This document shows, in pieces, positions 24,222-35,798 of a DNA stretch of 64,000 bases. The translations under genes and the position numbers were made by a program. A model generated the notes under the pieces. The model was given only the letters and a program-made list of their open reading frames with translations. It did no database searches and was not told the DNA's origin. This DNA comes from Lactarius indigo (taxonomy: Eukaryota > Basidiomycota > Agaricomycetes > Russulales > Russulaceae): positions 1,612,001-1,676,000 of the forward strand of contig JAFKAC010000007.1 in assembly GCA_025766275.1 (NCBI GenBank), written 5' to 3'. Each line of letters opens with the position of its first letter. Position 1 is the stretch's first letter.

Positions 24222-26179
24222 ATTGTTACGATATTTGTTTGCGTATCGTGATTTTTGTTTCATATATTGCGGCTTGTCGAAGAAAGATTTTTTTGCGACA
24301 CTCGAGTGTGGGTGTGAGTCATGTTGAGTTAGCTGTGAGTCTCCTGCCCTCGTTTACCCGAGCCGCTCTGTGTGAAAACAGGGAATTGCAGCCTCTCTTT
24401 ACGAAGGATAGCAGTTGAATTGAATATTTCTTTGATTTAATTCATAATAGTTGCATCATTTCATCAACCAGGTTCCTTTCTGGGCGGTCACCGGTCACCG
24501 GTGACCAGCCGTGGATGCTGCAGTGAAATATTAGAACGTTGTAAGATAAGACAAGATTTATCCCCACGGGCAGCCCCCTCCCTTGGGCTCCCATCCGTGC
24601 CGGACGTCACAGCGTCCACGGAACTTTTTGCAGACGAGTTCAGCGTAGCTGTACGTTGAACGGCAAGACATCGAGAGATTCATCGTGTGGACAACCATCC
24701 ACTTGCCGTCTCAGGCTGCTAGCTCATCCTTGAGCTCGTCATTCTTCTTCGCAGTCGAGCTTGGCGAGCAATACGTGGTGTTTTGAAACCAGTGTAAGAC
24801 TACAAGGTGTTGCTAGCCCGCGGAGAAATGTGAAGTTGCGGAAGAACAAGATAATGCGCCCCAAGACAGCGCACATCAAGTGGATAAGGAGCTGGGATCC
24901 AGGGGCACCTAGAGCCATTCAATGCCCACAACGTCATGGGTCATCTTCGCATGCGGATTATTCCCCGGTGTTCGGAGACGCGTAATGACGGACGGTGCCA
25001 AGGGAGTTCCCGCTGCGGTTGGACAATGCTCTCGGGAACACCGTAGTTCGTATTCATCGCTGTCTTCTTTGTGCGCAGACCTCGGCTAGCGACAGAGCCA
25101 AACATCTCAATTGAGAAAGAAAAAAAAAACCAGAGCGACAATGTTCTGGCCCAAAACAAGGGCCTTCCTTCGTTAAAAATGCTTTCACGATCGAGGACCG
25201 ATCATCGATCGTGACCGTGGTTGTACGTGGTGCACAGGAATCGATCATTCGGCGAAACTTAGACATTGAGAACAAACTTTGAGAGGACAATGGCAGCCCG
25301 AGAACAAGGGGATTTTAAGTTTTTGCCACCATGTGGAAATCTGTGTTATTTTAGGTATTTTTGTTCATGATAAGTCCCGCGTCCAGTGAGTGCTGGAAAA
25401 CCTGTGAAAAACTAGAACCCGGAAGATCGGTCCGGGTTCAATATACAGGGACCGGTCCATGGACGCTCACTGGGACATCGCTGGAAATACCTGAATCCGC
25501 AAAGGTCGCATCCTAGCGCGCGGCACGATACGGCGATGCAAGCGCCCAGATGTCGTGTAACAGTAGCATATCGCCGAGTCATCGTGGATAATGAGGCCGA
25601 CGTGGCGGTGGAGGGGACGTGGCACGAAGGCCCCGAGCGCGCGTTGTCGCCACCGCACAACGCGTATGTGGTACCGCAGGCTTGAATAATCCGAGTATTG
25701 ACGGTGTCTAAGTTAAGAGCCGTCGCCTTCACTGAAACTTGCGACTCAGTGTCGTGCGATTCAAATCACATGTGCGTGGAACGTATTGCCCTCGTCGTCA
25801 GCCGTGCTCGTTTGCACTTTGCACTACCACCTGAGGGCGATTTGACGTTCTCAATGAACTGGCTATTCGGATCGTTCAACCAAGGCTGCAGCAGTTCGGT
25901 TCCGTATTCGGACCTTTGCTTCAGGCCCAGATACAGACTTTCATCGTTAAAAAGAAAAGAAAATCTATGAAAGAGCCGGGCCTTGAAATTTGAATTTAGA
26001 AGTTGTCCATGTATGACTCACATAGGGGAGGATGGGCCAATCGTATTCCATGTTGTCGTTGTAGCCTTCAATCCCATGAGACGCCAATGCAGGTAGCTAT
26101 CGTTGTACACATGGTATGATAGGATAACCACAATAGTCAAAGAAAAGACGTCATCGGTTACCTAGAAGCTAAAGATCTG
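24222..26179. other. No recognisable gene; one short palindrome
   Basis: About 2 kb after the aquaporin stop. The only structured element seen is a GGTCACC direct repeat followed by a 14-bp perfect palindrome at 24493-24506. Open frames on both strands lack recognisable motifs. Confidence 0.4.
24486..24506. repeat. GGTCACC repeat with a 14-bp perfect palindrome
   Basis: GGTCACC at 24486-24492 is followed directly by GGTCACCGGTGACC at 24493-24506. The arrangement resembles a binding site for a dimeric regulator, but its position about 265 bp downstream of the aquaporin stop, with no gene close downstream, makes a role unclear. Confidence 0.3.
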
Positions 26180-27350
26180 GACACCAGTTCTCCTGGTTCC
26201 GAACGAAGCAGTGGGAAAACGTTGACCTGAGACTGGCACTGTTCGGGTGTAAAGTGCTTCATATGCAATGGGGGCGGCACGCACCTCTACCGTACCATTC
26301 CGTGATTATGCTGGTTGGGCTTCCATTCGCGCACCAGATTGGCGGGTAACTGCGAGGAAGGTAAGCTCACGGCTGGCAATTTTCGCAACTGAAAGACTCA
26401 TGGGAAGGTCAAGCAAGATCTGAGTGCTCTTGTCAACCGCGACTTGGAAGGTATATAACACCCTCTTGGGCTTTTTTTGAAGTTCTCTAGAACCGAGCGA
26501 AATTAGCGTGCGATTATTGATAAACAAGTCGTGAGTGCCGTACCCGCAGGAATGGAGCCGTCAAGTCACCAAACACGAGTGGGCCATCCGCGCACAGCTT
26601 CGAAGGGAACGTATACGTATGGTTTCTGCTTCAGCACGAGCCCTGACTGTAACCACAGATAGATTCCCTTCTACCGAACTACAAGTGTCCTCAAGTACAT
26701 GCCCTACTAGCAGAAGCACAGGCTGCTCCACTTCTGGCAAGACATATCGCAGAAGGACTGAGCGTTGAAAGAGCGGCTCGATACCATTCGGGGGACAAAG
26801 AGATCCACAGGCGCCGCCCAGTGGTCATCGTCTAGTGAGAAACCTCGAAACCGACACTCACCAGTAGTGATCACTCGTGAACCAGTTATATCCTTATCGA
26901 GACGTCCCGACACATCGCACCTACCTATGACCATCCACTTCCTTGTAATGCCGTTGGAGACTGGGCCTACGGAGAGAATCCTGCCGAAGCTTTCGCTGCT
27001 TGGAAACCTTGAGTTTAAGTAAGAGTCATCGAACTAATCGCAAATATCTTCAACTATCTGTGGCACTCAACGGAAAGCGCATCCGAGCACAATCGACTGA
27101 CTTTTGGTAAGTTGTGCTGTTGAAATAGAATTCCCAATTACTTACACACAGAAGAGTCAGGTGTGCTATTCTCTGAGCTCGCGAACGCTCTCGAATCACC
27201 GAAGCGCCGCCTCGTATCATACGTCGCAAATAGTCGTAGGTCGTACGCCTGGCGGCTGGTCTCAACATTCTCAAACATTCCTGTTGCATTGCCCAAGGCT
27301 TGGGCCCGCGATTGTGGTTGGGGTCAGAACTCTCTTTTCCTCTAGATTTG
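26180..27350 (+). pseudogene. Incomplete second copy of the acid phosphatase
   Basis: Sequence similarity to the phosphatase at 19.2-20.9 kb runs from its second exon onward. Matching pieces are the segment ending ERLMGR, LEPSEISVR, an NSLVPNYKCP-like segment, HPLPCNAVGDWAYGE, YLWHSTESASEHNRLTF and LFSELANALESPK. The copy lacks the signal peptide and the RHHKRAP motif and ends before the Trp-rich C-terminal block. The HD-containing region is scrambled. Several frameshifts and stops lie between the blocks. It cannot make a working enzyme. Same strand and 5-7 kb spacing suggest tandem duplication with the aquaporin gene between the copies. Confidence 0.65.
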
Positions 27351-27874
27351 GGGCTTTTAGCCGACGATCGAAATCCGCCGTTCAGATCTGGAAAGTCAAG
27401 AGTCTCTAAGTCCCTAAGGCATCGGCCCCAGAACACACGTTCGAGAAGTGCATGTCAGTAACCGGCGAAGCGGAAGCGAGCAATCACTCTTCGGGACTTC
27501 TCACGATGCAGTAGTGCAGTAGTCCTGGTCTACAAAATGATCCGACGATTTAGGACATCTGGTTGTTGGAATCGACTTACTATAGCAAGGAGTGGCGGAA
27601 GGATTTTCGGACTTAAACCGGGCCCACGACGAGACAGACACCTTTACGATTCGATGCTCCATATAAGAGACATCGGGAAAGAGTCCGACGACGAGAATGA
27701 ACATATTGCAGGATCCGGCAAGCGCCGTTTCAATCATTTACTATAATCGAATAATCGGACCCTTCAACGGCTTACAGTAGGCATGGCCCTATTCGCTTCA
27801 TTGTTGCGTATATACAATACAGTAGGTGATAGGCGCCAGTAGGCAGTAGAACTTGCACTCTGACTACGACCCTT
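27351..27874. promoter_or_regulatory. Upstream region of P450-1
   Basis: About 500 bp between the phosphatase relic and the ATG at 27875. A TATATAC element at about 27809-27815 lies 60 bp upstream of the start and is the best TATA candidate. Nothing else could be identified. Confidence 0.3.
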
Positions 27875-30020
27875 ATGCCAGTACCCGTCATTGAGATTTT
27901 TGTCCTTTTGTCTTCACTTGTCGGCGTTCTCGCTCTTCGCGCTTTCTGGGACCATCGCAGGCGCAGAGGAACCCCTTATCCTCCTGGCCCGCGGCCTCTT
28001 CCTTTAATCGGAAATGTTTTCGATATCCCGCAAGACTATTCCTGGCTCGCATATACTGAATTTTCCAAGAAATACGGTATAACAATCATTTCCCTGGGCA
28101 GTGTTTCAGGCTGAAAACGACGGTCGCAGGTGATATACAGTCCTTCCACATTTTTGGACAGGTCATCGTTGTCTTGAGCTCGACCAAGGCCACCAAGGAC
28201 CTGCTTGAGAAACGTGGAGATATCTATTCTGACAGACCCGTGGTTCCGTTCTTCGAAATGTATGTGATTCACTTGGTTGCTTCGACATTTCTTTTGATAT
28301 GGCACAGGATGGAGTATGATTGGGTGTTGGCTCTCGCCAGATATACTGAGCAATGGCGTCTAGGACGAAAGCTCCTCGATCGTGGTCTGGGCGCCGGAGC
28401 TGCTTCGGCATATCGACCTCTTCAGCAGCTAAAGGCACGCTTACTGCTCACCCGGCTGCTCGGAAGCCCACAGGAATTGGAGGCCCATATCGAGCTGTCA
28501 GCGTTTTTTTTTTCCGATTCGTCTAGGGTTATTGATCATTAACCGACCAATATTTAGCCTCCAAGGCGAACTGACACTCGAAATGGCGTATGGGTACGAG
28601 GTTCAAGGGCATGATGACAAGATGGTCGAGTCCTCCAGAAGAGCATCACAGATGGGGGCTGCAACCGCTCTTCCCAGTGATCTGCTCGTGAATGGACTCC
28701 CTTTTTGTTTGTATCTCCTGTCACATACAATATTTTGACCCCTCATGGCCATTCTCTTCAGTGCGACACATCCCTGAATGGCTACCGTGGTTTAGCTACA
28801 AGCCACTTGCCCGCATTGGCCGCGATTTTGGGCGTACAGTCGTGCACGAACCAATTCGGTTCGTAAAGGAAAGCATGGTAAGCGAGCATACAATCAACAC
28901 CCAACCTGTTGTAGAACTCTTCCCGTCTTTACAAGCTCAATGGCACGGCGCGGCCGTCACTTGCCCTTAGTAATTTGCAAGAAGCAGAGCGGTTAGGTGG
29001 GTCCGAAAGAGTAAAGGCGGAGAAATCGATCCAGGAGGCATTAGCCACGTTGTATACAGGTCAGTAAGGCCCTACACTGGCAGCGCCCATAGCGTCAATA
29101 TCTGAAGTCACTTCATAGCTGCGGCCGACACTGTGCGTTCGCAAATACCTAGAAGCATTCAAACCTATATTGAACTTTCCGTCTATAGACCGTATCCACC
29201 ATCTTGACGACCTTTCCTCGCAGTCCTTGCTTCACCCCGACCTGATTATTAAGGCACAGGCAGAACTTGACGCTGTTACAGGGAGAGAGCGACTTCCTAC
29301 TTTTGAAGATCGTCCGAGGTTACCCTTCGTCGATGCTCTGTGCAAGGAAGCTCTGAGGTGGAGGCCTGCGACCTCGATAGGTGCGCTATTAACCCGCGAC
29401 ACACTACTGCTATCCATTAATCTTTGCCAAAGCCCTTCCTCATGCTGCCACCGAAGACAATGTCTATGAAGGCTTCTTTATACCAAAAGGTGAGTCATTT
29501 TCTGAGTGGACCTGTGCTGTCACTAACCTGACAATCAGGCGCAGTGGTTTTTGGAAACACGTGGTGAGCTATCTTTTTCTGTGCTCAAACTTGGGCTAGA
29601 CTGGTTCCTACTACTTGAAGGGGAATTTTACACGATCCGGCCGTGTATCCGGAACCAGACGCCTTCAAGCCTGAACGATTTCTAAACCAGGACGGGACAT
29701 TGCGGGATGATCCAGTGCTGATGTCAGCCTTTGGATATGGAAAACGGATATGTCCTGGGAGGCACTTCGCTGATGCCACGCTGTTTATTGTTGTCGCATC
29801 TGTACTCTCAGGTTTTCAATGTTAGACGGCCAGATCCTGAGGGTGGCTCCTTCAGCTACTCGTATACAGGTTCTATCGTAAGGTACCGAATGCTCACTAT
29901 TTCACTGCTGGTAGAAAGCTGACCCGTGCCTGAAGCCGTCCAAATCCATTCCCTTGCGTCATCACGCCCAGGGATAAGATTTCGGAGGATCTGATATTCG
30001 CAGAAAGCATAGCGCGTTGA
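27875..30020 (+). CDS. Cytochrome P450 (P450-1), nearly complete, frame breaks
   Basis: An ER-anchored haem monooxygenase. The N-terminus has one membrane helix, then basic residues and the Pro-rich hinge RRRRGTPYPPGPRPLPLIGN. Later motifs are ERTG-equivalent RGDIYSDRP, EQWRLGRKLLDRGL, the I-helix AAADT|T (Ala where Gly is usual), the K-helix KEALRW, FKPERFL and the haem loop FGYGKRICPGRHFA with its cysteine ligand. About a dozen introns of 50-70 bp fit. The last exon reads PFPCVITPRDK and ends at the TGA at 30018-30020. Single-base insertions break the frame near 29216-29228 and 29811. It is clearly a paralogue of P450-2, with near-identical stretches such as RLPTFEDRPRLPFVDA. It is of the type often annotated as O-methylsterigmatocystin oxidoreductase-like; the substrate cannot be inferred. 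Confidence 0.85.
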
Positions 30021-30357
30021 TTGATTCGGGTGCTCTCCTTACTTTTATACAGCTCGCAGGTCAGGAACACGGTTCTGAGGCACGAACATACGCATCCCCG
30101 TCCCATTTCAACTTTCTTATCTTGTATGACTTGTTGTCTTTGAGCCTAAATGCTGTGCTCTAGCTTGAGTAGTACCCATTGGAGGGTTATTAGCAGTAGA
30201 GGTGTTGTTGCTCGTGTCCTAGTACAGAATAGGGTGCTCAATATGTCAATCGTTGTTCTCACGCTCTACGGACCGCGAAATTGGGCGGCAAATTCACTGT
30301 TACCCCACCCAACTCTACTGCACAGTAGTCCCCGTTCCCATTTACCCGGACCACATA

Positions 30358-31037
30358 ATGAATCCTGATGACGACGTTGTCAATCAGCAGTCCGGGTCGT
30401 CCGCTAACCCCCAACCCTCGTCCGGCAGCCCTTCGGCATCCTCGTCCAGACATAAAATCGGCGAACGTAGCGGCAGGGCCTACTGTGCTGCCTTTCAGCC
30501 TCTCGCTAACCCTGCAAAACACTGGCTCCAGTTGCACGCGACCACCTCGCTTCCGAACGCACCTTCTTGGCGTATGTCCGTACCAGTCTCTCGTTCGCAT
30601 CCGCTGGCGTTGGTGCGTCTCCCATCAACCTTAGGTGCTGTCGCGTTTCGAGCTTATCACACCCTCAGCACTCATACAGCTATTCCGTATCTCCGTGAGC
30701 ACAAGCGCGAACGGTTCTTTGAACAACCGGGTGTCGGCCGCTCAGTACGCACGACCGTTGGGAGCCACTCTGATAGGGTTCGGTATCGCCGTGCTTGGCT
30801 TGGGTGAGCGGGTTATCCTTCACCTACTCCGATTTCTGGAGTCCCGCATAGCTATTAACGATGACGTGGATGGTTGTTCTTCCCGTGCGGACACAGGCAC
30901 ATTACGATATTTTGCTGTCCAGCGCGCGTTACCCCAGGGCTTCTTCCCCGCCGCTCGCCTAAGCGTATTCGTCCAGGCTGTTTCCCTCGCGGCGCTTATT
31001 CGGAGTCGTGTTTGGCATCCTTGTCGCGGTGCACTGA
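30358..31037 (+). CDS. DUF202 membrane protein, frame breaks
   Basis: A small multi-helix membrane protein of the DUF202 family. A hydrophilic Ser/Pro-rich N-terminus (MNPDDDVVNQQSGSS) precedes SLTLQNTG, then the family signature ARDHLASERTFLAYVRTSLS, followed by helices in GATLIGFGIAVLGLG, SVFVQAVSLAALI and VVFGILVAVH before the stop. Two introns fit: about 30607-30663 joining SAGV to ALIQLFR, and about 30805-30898 joining LGLG to TLRYFAVQ. Single-base shifts are needed near 30466, 30529 and 31003. Related domains occur alone and fused in vacuolar polyphosphate (VTC) proteins, but this gene has no SPX part. A vacuolar or endomembrane location is an inference. Confidence 0.7.
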
Positions 31038-31952
31038 GACAATGACGGGATAGCGCAGTGATTGCGCATATATGCAGGGCTCTCACACTTGTAGAGCAGT
31101 GCGAGATCGACTCGCCCCTTGCCAAGTCATACCTTCAAGCAAACTTGGCTCAGTACCGTGCTCGCAATGACCCTTTACTCTTGCGACAACTGGAGGACTC
31201 AGTCGAGGAGGAGGAATCATTTGGATAGGTTCGGCAGGCAGACAACGGTGCGTTGCTCCTCACACGAGAAAATTATGAACCATGTTACTTTCGTGTCGTC
31301 CCCATGATGTAAGAAAGATGAAGGCCTGGTTGATGTGACAGGCCTGCTATTCGTGTCCGCGCCACGGAGAATGCAAGTCGAGCAAACGCCGGTGGTACCG
31401 ATTCCGTTGAGTGTATACTGCAGAACTAATGGCCACTTTGCCTCAAAATAATCATCTGAAATGCCTCAAGTACGATGCCTCTCGTCATTACGCCCGGAGG
31501 CCACAGGATTCTGGAAGAGCACCTGTCAGCGAGTCATGGATATGCAATCTTCGAAGCTCGCGCCTTGCTATATACGGAAGCAGCTCCAAGTACCTATACC
31601 CAAATGACACGTTCCGGTACGAACTGGAACACGATTGTTTAGAGACCAAACGTGCCGATTAGTCCAAGGCAGCTGCCAGTGGGTCACATTCCCAGCTATG
31701 AACAGACCGACGGTTTTCCGAGTTGAATTAGTTTGAGAACTGTTCAGTGGTAACAACACTCTCGACGCAGGGATTTGTCATCAACATACCTTGCAACATG
31801 CATCTTACAGTATTCGGTTCAACCGCCTGATAGAGATTCCGCCAAAGGTAATTCTGTATTTCAACGCGTGGAGATCGTCCTTAATAATATGCGATTTGGA
31901 TTGATAGAAGCGTGGTTAAAATAAGGAAGGTCAGCTGTGTCAGGAATTAAGC
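31038..31952. other. No recognisable gene
   Basis: About 900 bp between the DUF202 gene and the 3' end of the minus-strand hypothetical gene. No conserved motif was seen on either strand. Confidence 0.45.
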
Positions 31953-32547
31953 TTAGTTGAGTCGGTTATCTGCTGGCGCATCATCCACTGATATGGGTTC
32001 TTCAAGTGAGCCTCCCTTCATCCCATAACTCCCTGTGATCAGGCTGTCTTGGGAAATTTGAAGAGAAAAGAGGTGTCGTCTCTTCATCCGTATTCCATGA
32101 TGCATCGCATATTGGTGTAGTGACCTCCCGATCGAGCTCCTCGCACTGCACCCCTGTCGCCTAGAACGCTCTGATCCAGATGTCCTCTTGCAGTCCTCAT
32201 CCGGCATTTCCACCAGGTATGATCCCTCCGCGTCGCAATCCCACATGGTCTCCCAGGACCCCGTCAAGAATGAACTTCGACGTGGTTCTGGGGCCTGAGT
32301 AGAGTGCCTGCGCTTTGGAGGGAGAATCCAGAGCTTCGAAGGTATCCCTTTGAGCATGGTCAGACTCGGACTAGTCATACTGGGACGCGTGTGTGTTGCT
32401 CTCACCGAAACGCCCCACGGACCGAGGCGGCGCTCGCATGCCGAATTCTTCTTCCATCATTGAGATCGTTGTTGAGCGCCGGCGACTGGGCTTTGCGTCG
32501 GCTTCTTCTGGAGTCCTGGAGATGTTTTGAGAGACGAACAGCGGCAT
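31953..32547 (-). CDS. Hypothetical small protein, two exons
   Basis: An ATG at 32547 opens MPLFVSQNISRTPEEADAKP on the minus strand. A good GT-AG intron (32405-32348, 58 bp, donor GTGAGA) joins RSVGRF to GIPSKLWILPPKRR, and the frame then runs to a TAA at 31953, about 178 residues. The product is polar and Ser/Arg-rich with no signal peptide, membrane helix or motif I know. Support rests only on the continuous frame and the consensus intron, so it could be a chance frame. Confidence 0.35.
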
Positions 32548-33054
32548 GGAGAAGTTGGGTTTGAGTCGATGTAGAACAGAGCGCCTTGAGCACAGATGAA
32601 CCTTCAGAGTATATATACAGAGATTGGAAGGGCTTCGCAACGACGCATTGGTTGAGCGTGTCTTGCGGGACCATTGAAATGGGGCCAAATACAATAGCTC
32701 AAATCGCCATGGGAATTCTGGCAGTGTAGCGTATTACGCTTGAGCCAACTATCCCTTCCGAGTCGCGCAACAAAAACAGTGACAATATCTTCCTTGTTCC
32801 GGAGCTCAAGCAAGTGCCACATCTCAGCAAGCCTCGTGAATTAATTTGGGACATGGTTGACTGCGAGACAGAGCGCCAAGTGACATTGTTCTAAAGGGTG
32901 CCATCGATTTTTTTGTTTTCTGTATCCGAGTTTGTAGTCAACAGGCGTGTAACAAGCCAAGGATCGGTTAAGTCGTTGCAAGGGTCATTGCATTACGTCA
33001 TAATCCCATAATTGTCTGCATGCAACAGCGGCGGCCTCAACTAAGTATAAACTG
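32548..33054. other. No recognisable gene
   Basis: About 500 bp upstream of the hypothetical gene and left of the MITE-like repeat. No conserved motif or repeat was seen. Confidence 0.4.
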
Positions 33055-33400
33055 ATTATAAACACCTTATAACCATTTACTGTACAGCTGGTTCCATAAC
33101 GATTGTCCCCTGGTGACCAAATTTTGGACATAGGCGAGGTTTGAATTGGTAACTCCGCCACCGAGATGGCACAGCTCTCGAGCGCAGCAATACAGATAAC
33201 CATTCCATAACCCCAATTGTTACAAGATAACTATTCTATAACCTTAATTCTGTGAGATAACCTGATTTCCTGAGAATTTCTCCCTCGACTTAATTATGAA
33301 TCCCGCTCTCGAGTTTTGGATGGCCGACTATGTTCTAAAAATGGCAGGGGACAATCGTTATGGAACCAGCTGTAAGTGTCATATAATAATTATATTGGTT
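33055..33400. mobile_element. MITE-like inverted repeat with internal direct repeats
   Basis: A 30-bp segment at about 33083-33112 (core ACAGCTGGTTCCATAACGAT) recurs as its exact reverse complement at 33347-33376. Similarity between the arms continues more weakly inward (TTTTGGACATAG against TTTTAGAACATAG). Between the arms, an AGATAAC-led unit of 30-31 bp starts at 33194, 33225 and 33255, the third copy being partial. There is no coding capacity. The size and structure suggest a non-autonomous DNA element or a foldback repeat. Target-site duplications could not be fixed by eye because the outer edges are imperfect. Confidence 0.5.
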
Positions 33401-33684
33401 CCCCGTTTGTCCGACTCCGACACAGTGGAACATCCGTTGGCGACGTGCACACCACCTGGAGGTTCTCATACGATATGCATGGCCCCACGGATCCACAGGT
33501 TGGTAACGCAAAACCATCACTGGTGACCTTTTCTGTGGTGTTTTGACCTCGCCGATATTTTGGATAATCTTTGGGCGCTTCTTTTCTCGGGATCTGAGAA
33601 GAGACTCGACGTGCCTTCTTATTCATGACCTGCTGGCATTTAAAGCGGAAGCTCTTTGGGGCCGGTTTCGCTCCTGCCGTCATC

Positions 33685-35798
33685 ATGTTTTCCCTGATAC
33701 ATTTTATCGATCTGTCCGTTCTTCTCTCTTTCTTTATCGCTTTCCGCTCCATCCATGGGTATCAGAGGAGGAAGGGACTTCCTTACCCTCCTGGGCCACC
33801 AGGTTGGCCTATCATCGGCAACCTTCTTGATATTTTACCAACGACCCCTTGGCTTGTATACACTGAGTTTTCCAAGAAATATGGTATGGGCGTTTTCTCT
33901 ACCAGGTTTTCTTTTTCTTAGGCCAGGTGACAGGGCACATCGTGTCCTACCGTGTTCTTGGAAAAGACGTTGTCGTATTGAGCACCACAAAAGCTATCAA
34001 AGATCTACTCGAAAAACGTGGTGATATCTATTCCGGTCGTCCTATTATTCCGTTCTTTGACATGTGAGTTTGGAACCTGTCACTCTAACTATCCACCTGA
34101 CATGTGCAGGATGGAATGGGACTGGATGGTACCATTCACAAACTATGGCGAGGCTTGGCATCGAGGACGTAAGGCACTCGACCGTGGCCTTCGACCAAAT
34201 GGCGCGGCGGCGTATCGCCCTATGCAACAAGAAAGAGTACGTGTACTCCTGACACGACTCTTGGCGACCCCAAATGATTGGCGAGATCATGTTGAACTGT
34301 GGGTGACTGTATTGTCCTCACCGTGCTACTCACCGTACTTCTTTTTAGTTTCCAAGGCGAACTCATTTTGGATATGACATATGGGTATGAAGCTAAGGGG
34401 CGTGGTGACAGAAGGCTTGATGTTGCCATACGGTTGGGTGAATTTGGGACCCAATGTGTCCTTCCGGGTGCATTGCTCGTCAACGAGCTTCCGTTCCGTA
34501 TGTGATCGTTTCGCTTCTGTGCAGCATACCAAACTCCTTATCTCCGTTCCAGTACGTCATATCCCTGCTTGGTTGCCTTATATTAGCTACAAACCACTTG
34601 CCGAGTTTGGCCGTAAAATGGGCCAAGAGGTGGTGTATGAGCCAATGCAGTTTGTGAAGAAAAGCATCGTAAGTAATGGCACGACCCCAAGAACATTCTC
34701 CTGACAGTCGAAATAGGCCAGCGGCACAGCGCGTCCTTCGCTTGCCCTCGAACATTTCCAGGAGATAGAGAAACTAAGCGGGTCGGAACGCGGCGAGGCA
34801 GAAAAAACACTCGCTGGTGCTTTAGCATCGCTATATACAGGTTAGCAGACGTTTTGTCTCCAAGGACTCACTCAAATTTTTTTATAGCTGGTGCTGACAC
34901 TGTATGTTTGGGAACAAACCCGTGGCCACGCAATGCGTTGACACCCTGACTTTATTGTTCTAGACTGTTTCATCCATGGTGTCGTTGTTGGTCGCATGTT
35001 TGCTTCGTCCTGACGTGCAGAAGAAAGCCCAGGATGAAATAGATGCCATTGTGGGGCGGGAACGACTTCCGACTTTTGAAGATCGTCCGAGGTTACCGTT
35101 TGTCGACGCCATGTGTCAAGAGGTTATGAGATGGCAACCTGTCGTTCCTCTTGGTGCGTCCCATCAGTGATATATTGAATAAAGTATTAAAGCACTGCTG
35201 TGGTTCGTAGCTGTTCCTCACATGGCTTCAGAAGATGGCGTTTATGAGGGTTTCTTTATTCCAAAGGGTGGGTTCTATTTCTCTGCCAGCTCGCTGCCAA
35301 GTGATCCCTACTGATGGCACTGGCAGGAGCGCTGATAATTGGAAATACCTGGTTGGTGAAATGTTCTAAACTTTGGTGGCGACCTAAGCTCCTCCAGGGC
35401 ACTTCTTCGTGATCCTTCCATCTATCCCGAGCCCGATGCCTACAAGCCGGAACGATTCCTTAATCCTGATGGTAGCTTACGTGACGACCCCCTGCTATTG
35501 TCAGCCTTCGGGTACGGAAAGCGTATCTGCCCAGGGAGGCACTTCGTCGATACAACACTGTTTATTTACGCTGCGTCTTTGCTTTCTGTGTTCCGTATCG
35601 AGGATGTGCAGGACGGTCAGGGAAGGCGTTCGGAGTACAAGTATGGAGGCCAAGTCATACGGTACGCACTATTTTTCGTCGGGAAACAAGGAAACAAGCT
35701 GATTGTCCTGTAGCCGTCCGGAATTATTCCCATGTTCCATCATCCCCAGGGATAAAAGGGCCGAGGAGCTGATTATCGCAGACACTATGGCGCGCTAA
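33685..35798 (+). CDS. Cytochrome P450 (P450-2), complete and frame-intact
   Basis: This is the cleanest P450 here: every exon joins in frame from the ATG at 33685 to the TAA at 35796-35798. An N-terminal membrane helix (LSVLLSFFIAF) leads to [19 protein letters not shown]. Then come KRGDIYSGRPIIPFFDM, EAWHRGRKALDRGL, the I-helix AGADT|TVSSM, the K-helix EVMRW, YKPERFL and the haem loop FGYGKRICPGRHF. The final exon gives PFPCSI-like ELFPCSIIPRDKRAEELI after an intron that removes 35666-35712. Around a dozen introns of 45-75 bp are all GT-AG. It is a paralogue of P450-1 upstream on the same strand, and is expected to work at the ER with an NADPH-P450 reductase. The substrate is unknown. Confidence 0.92.
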
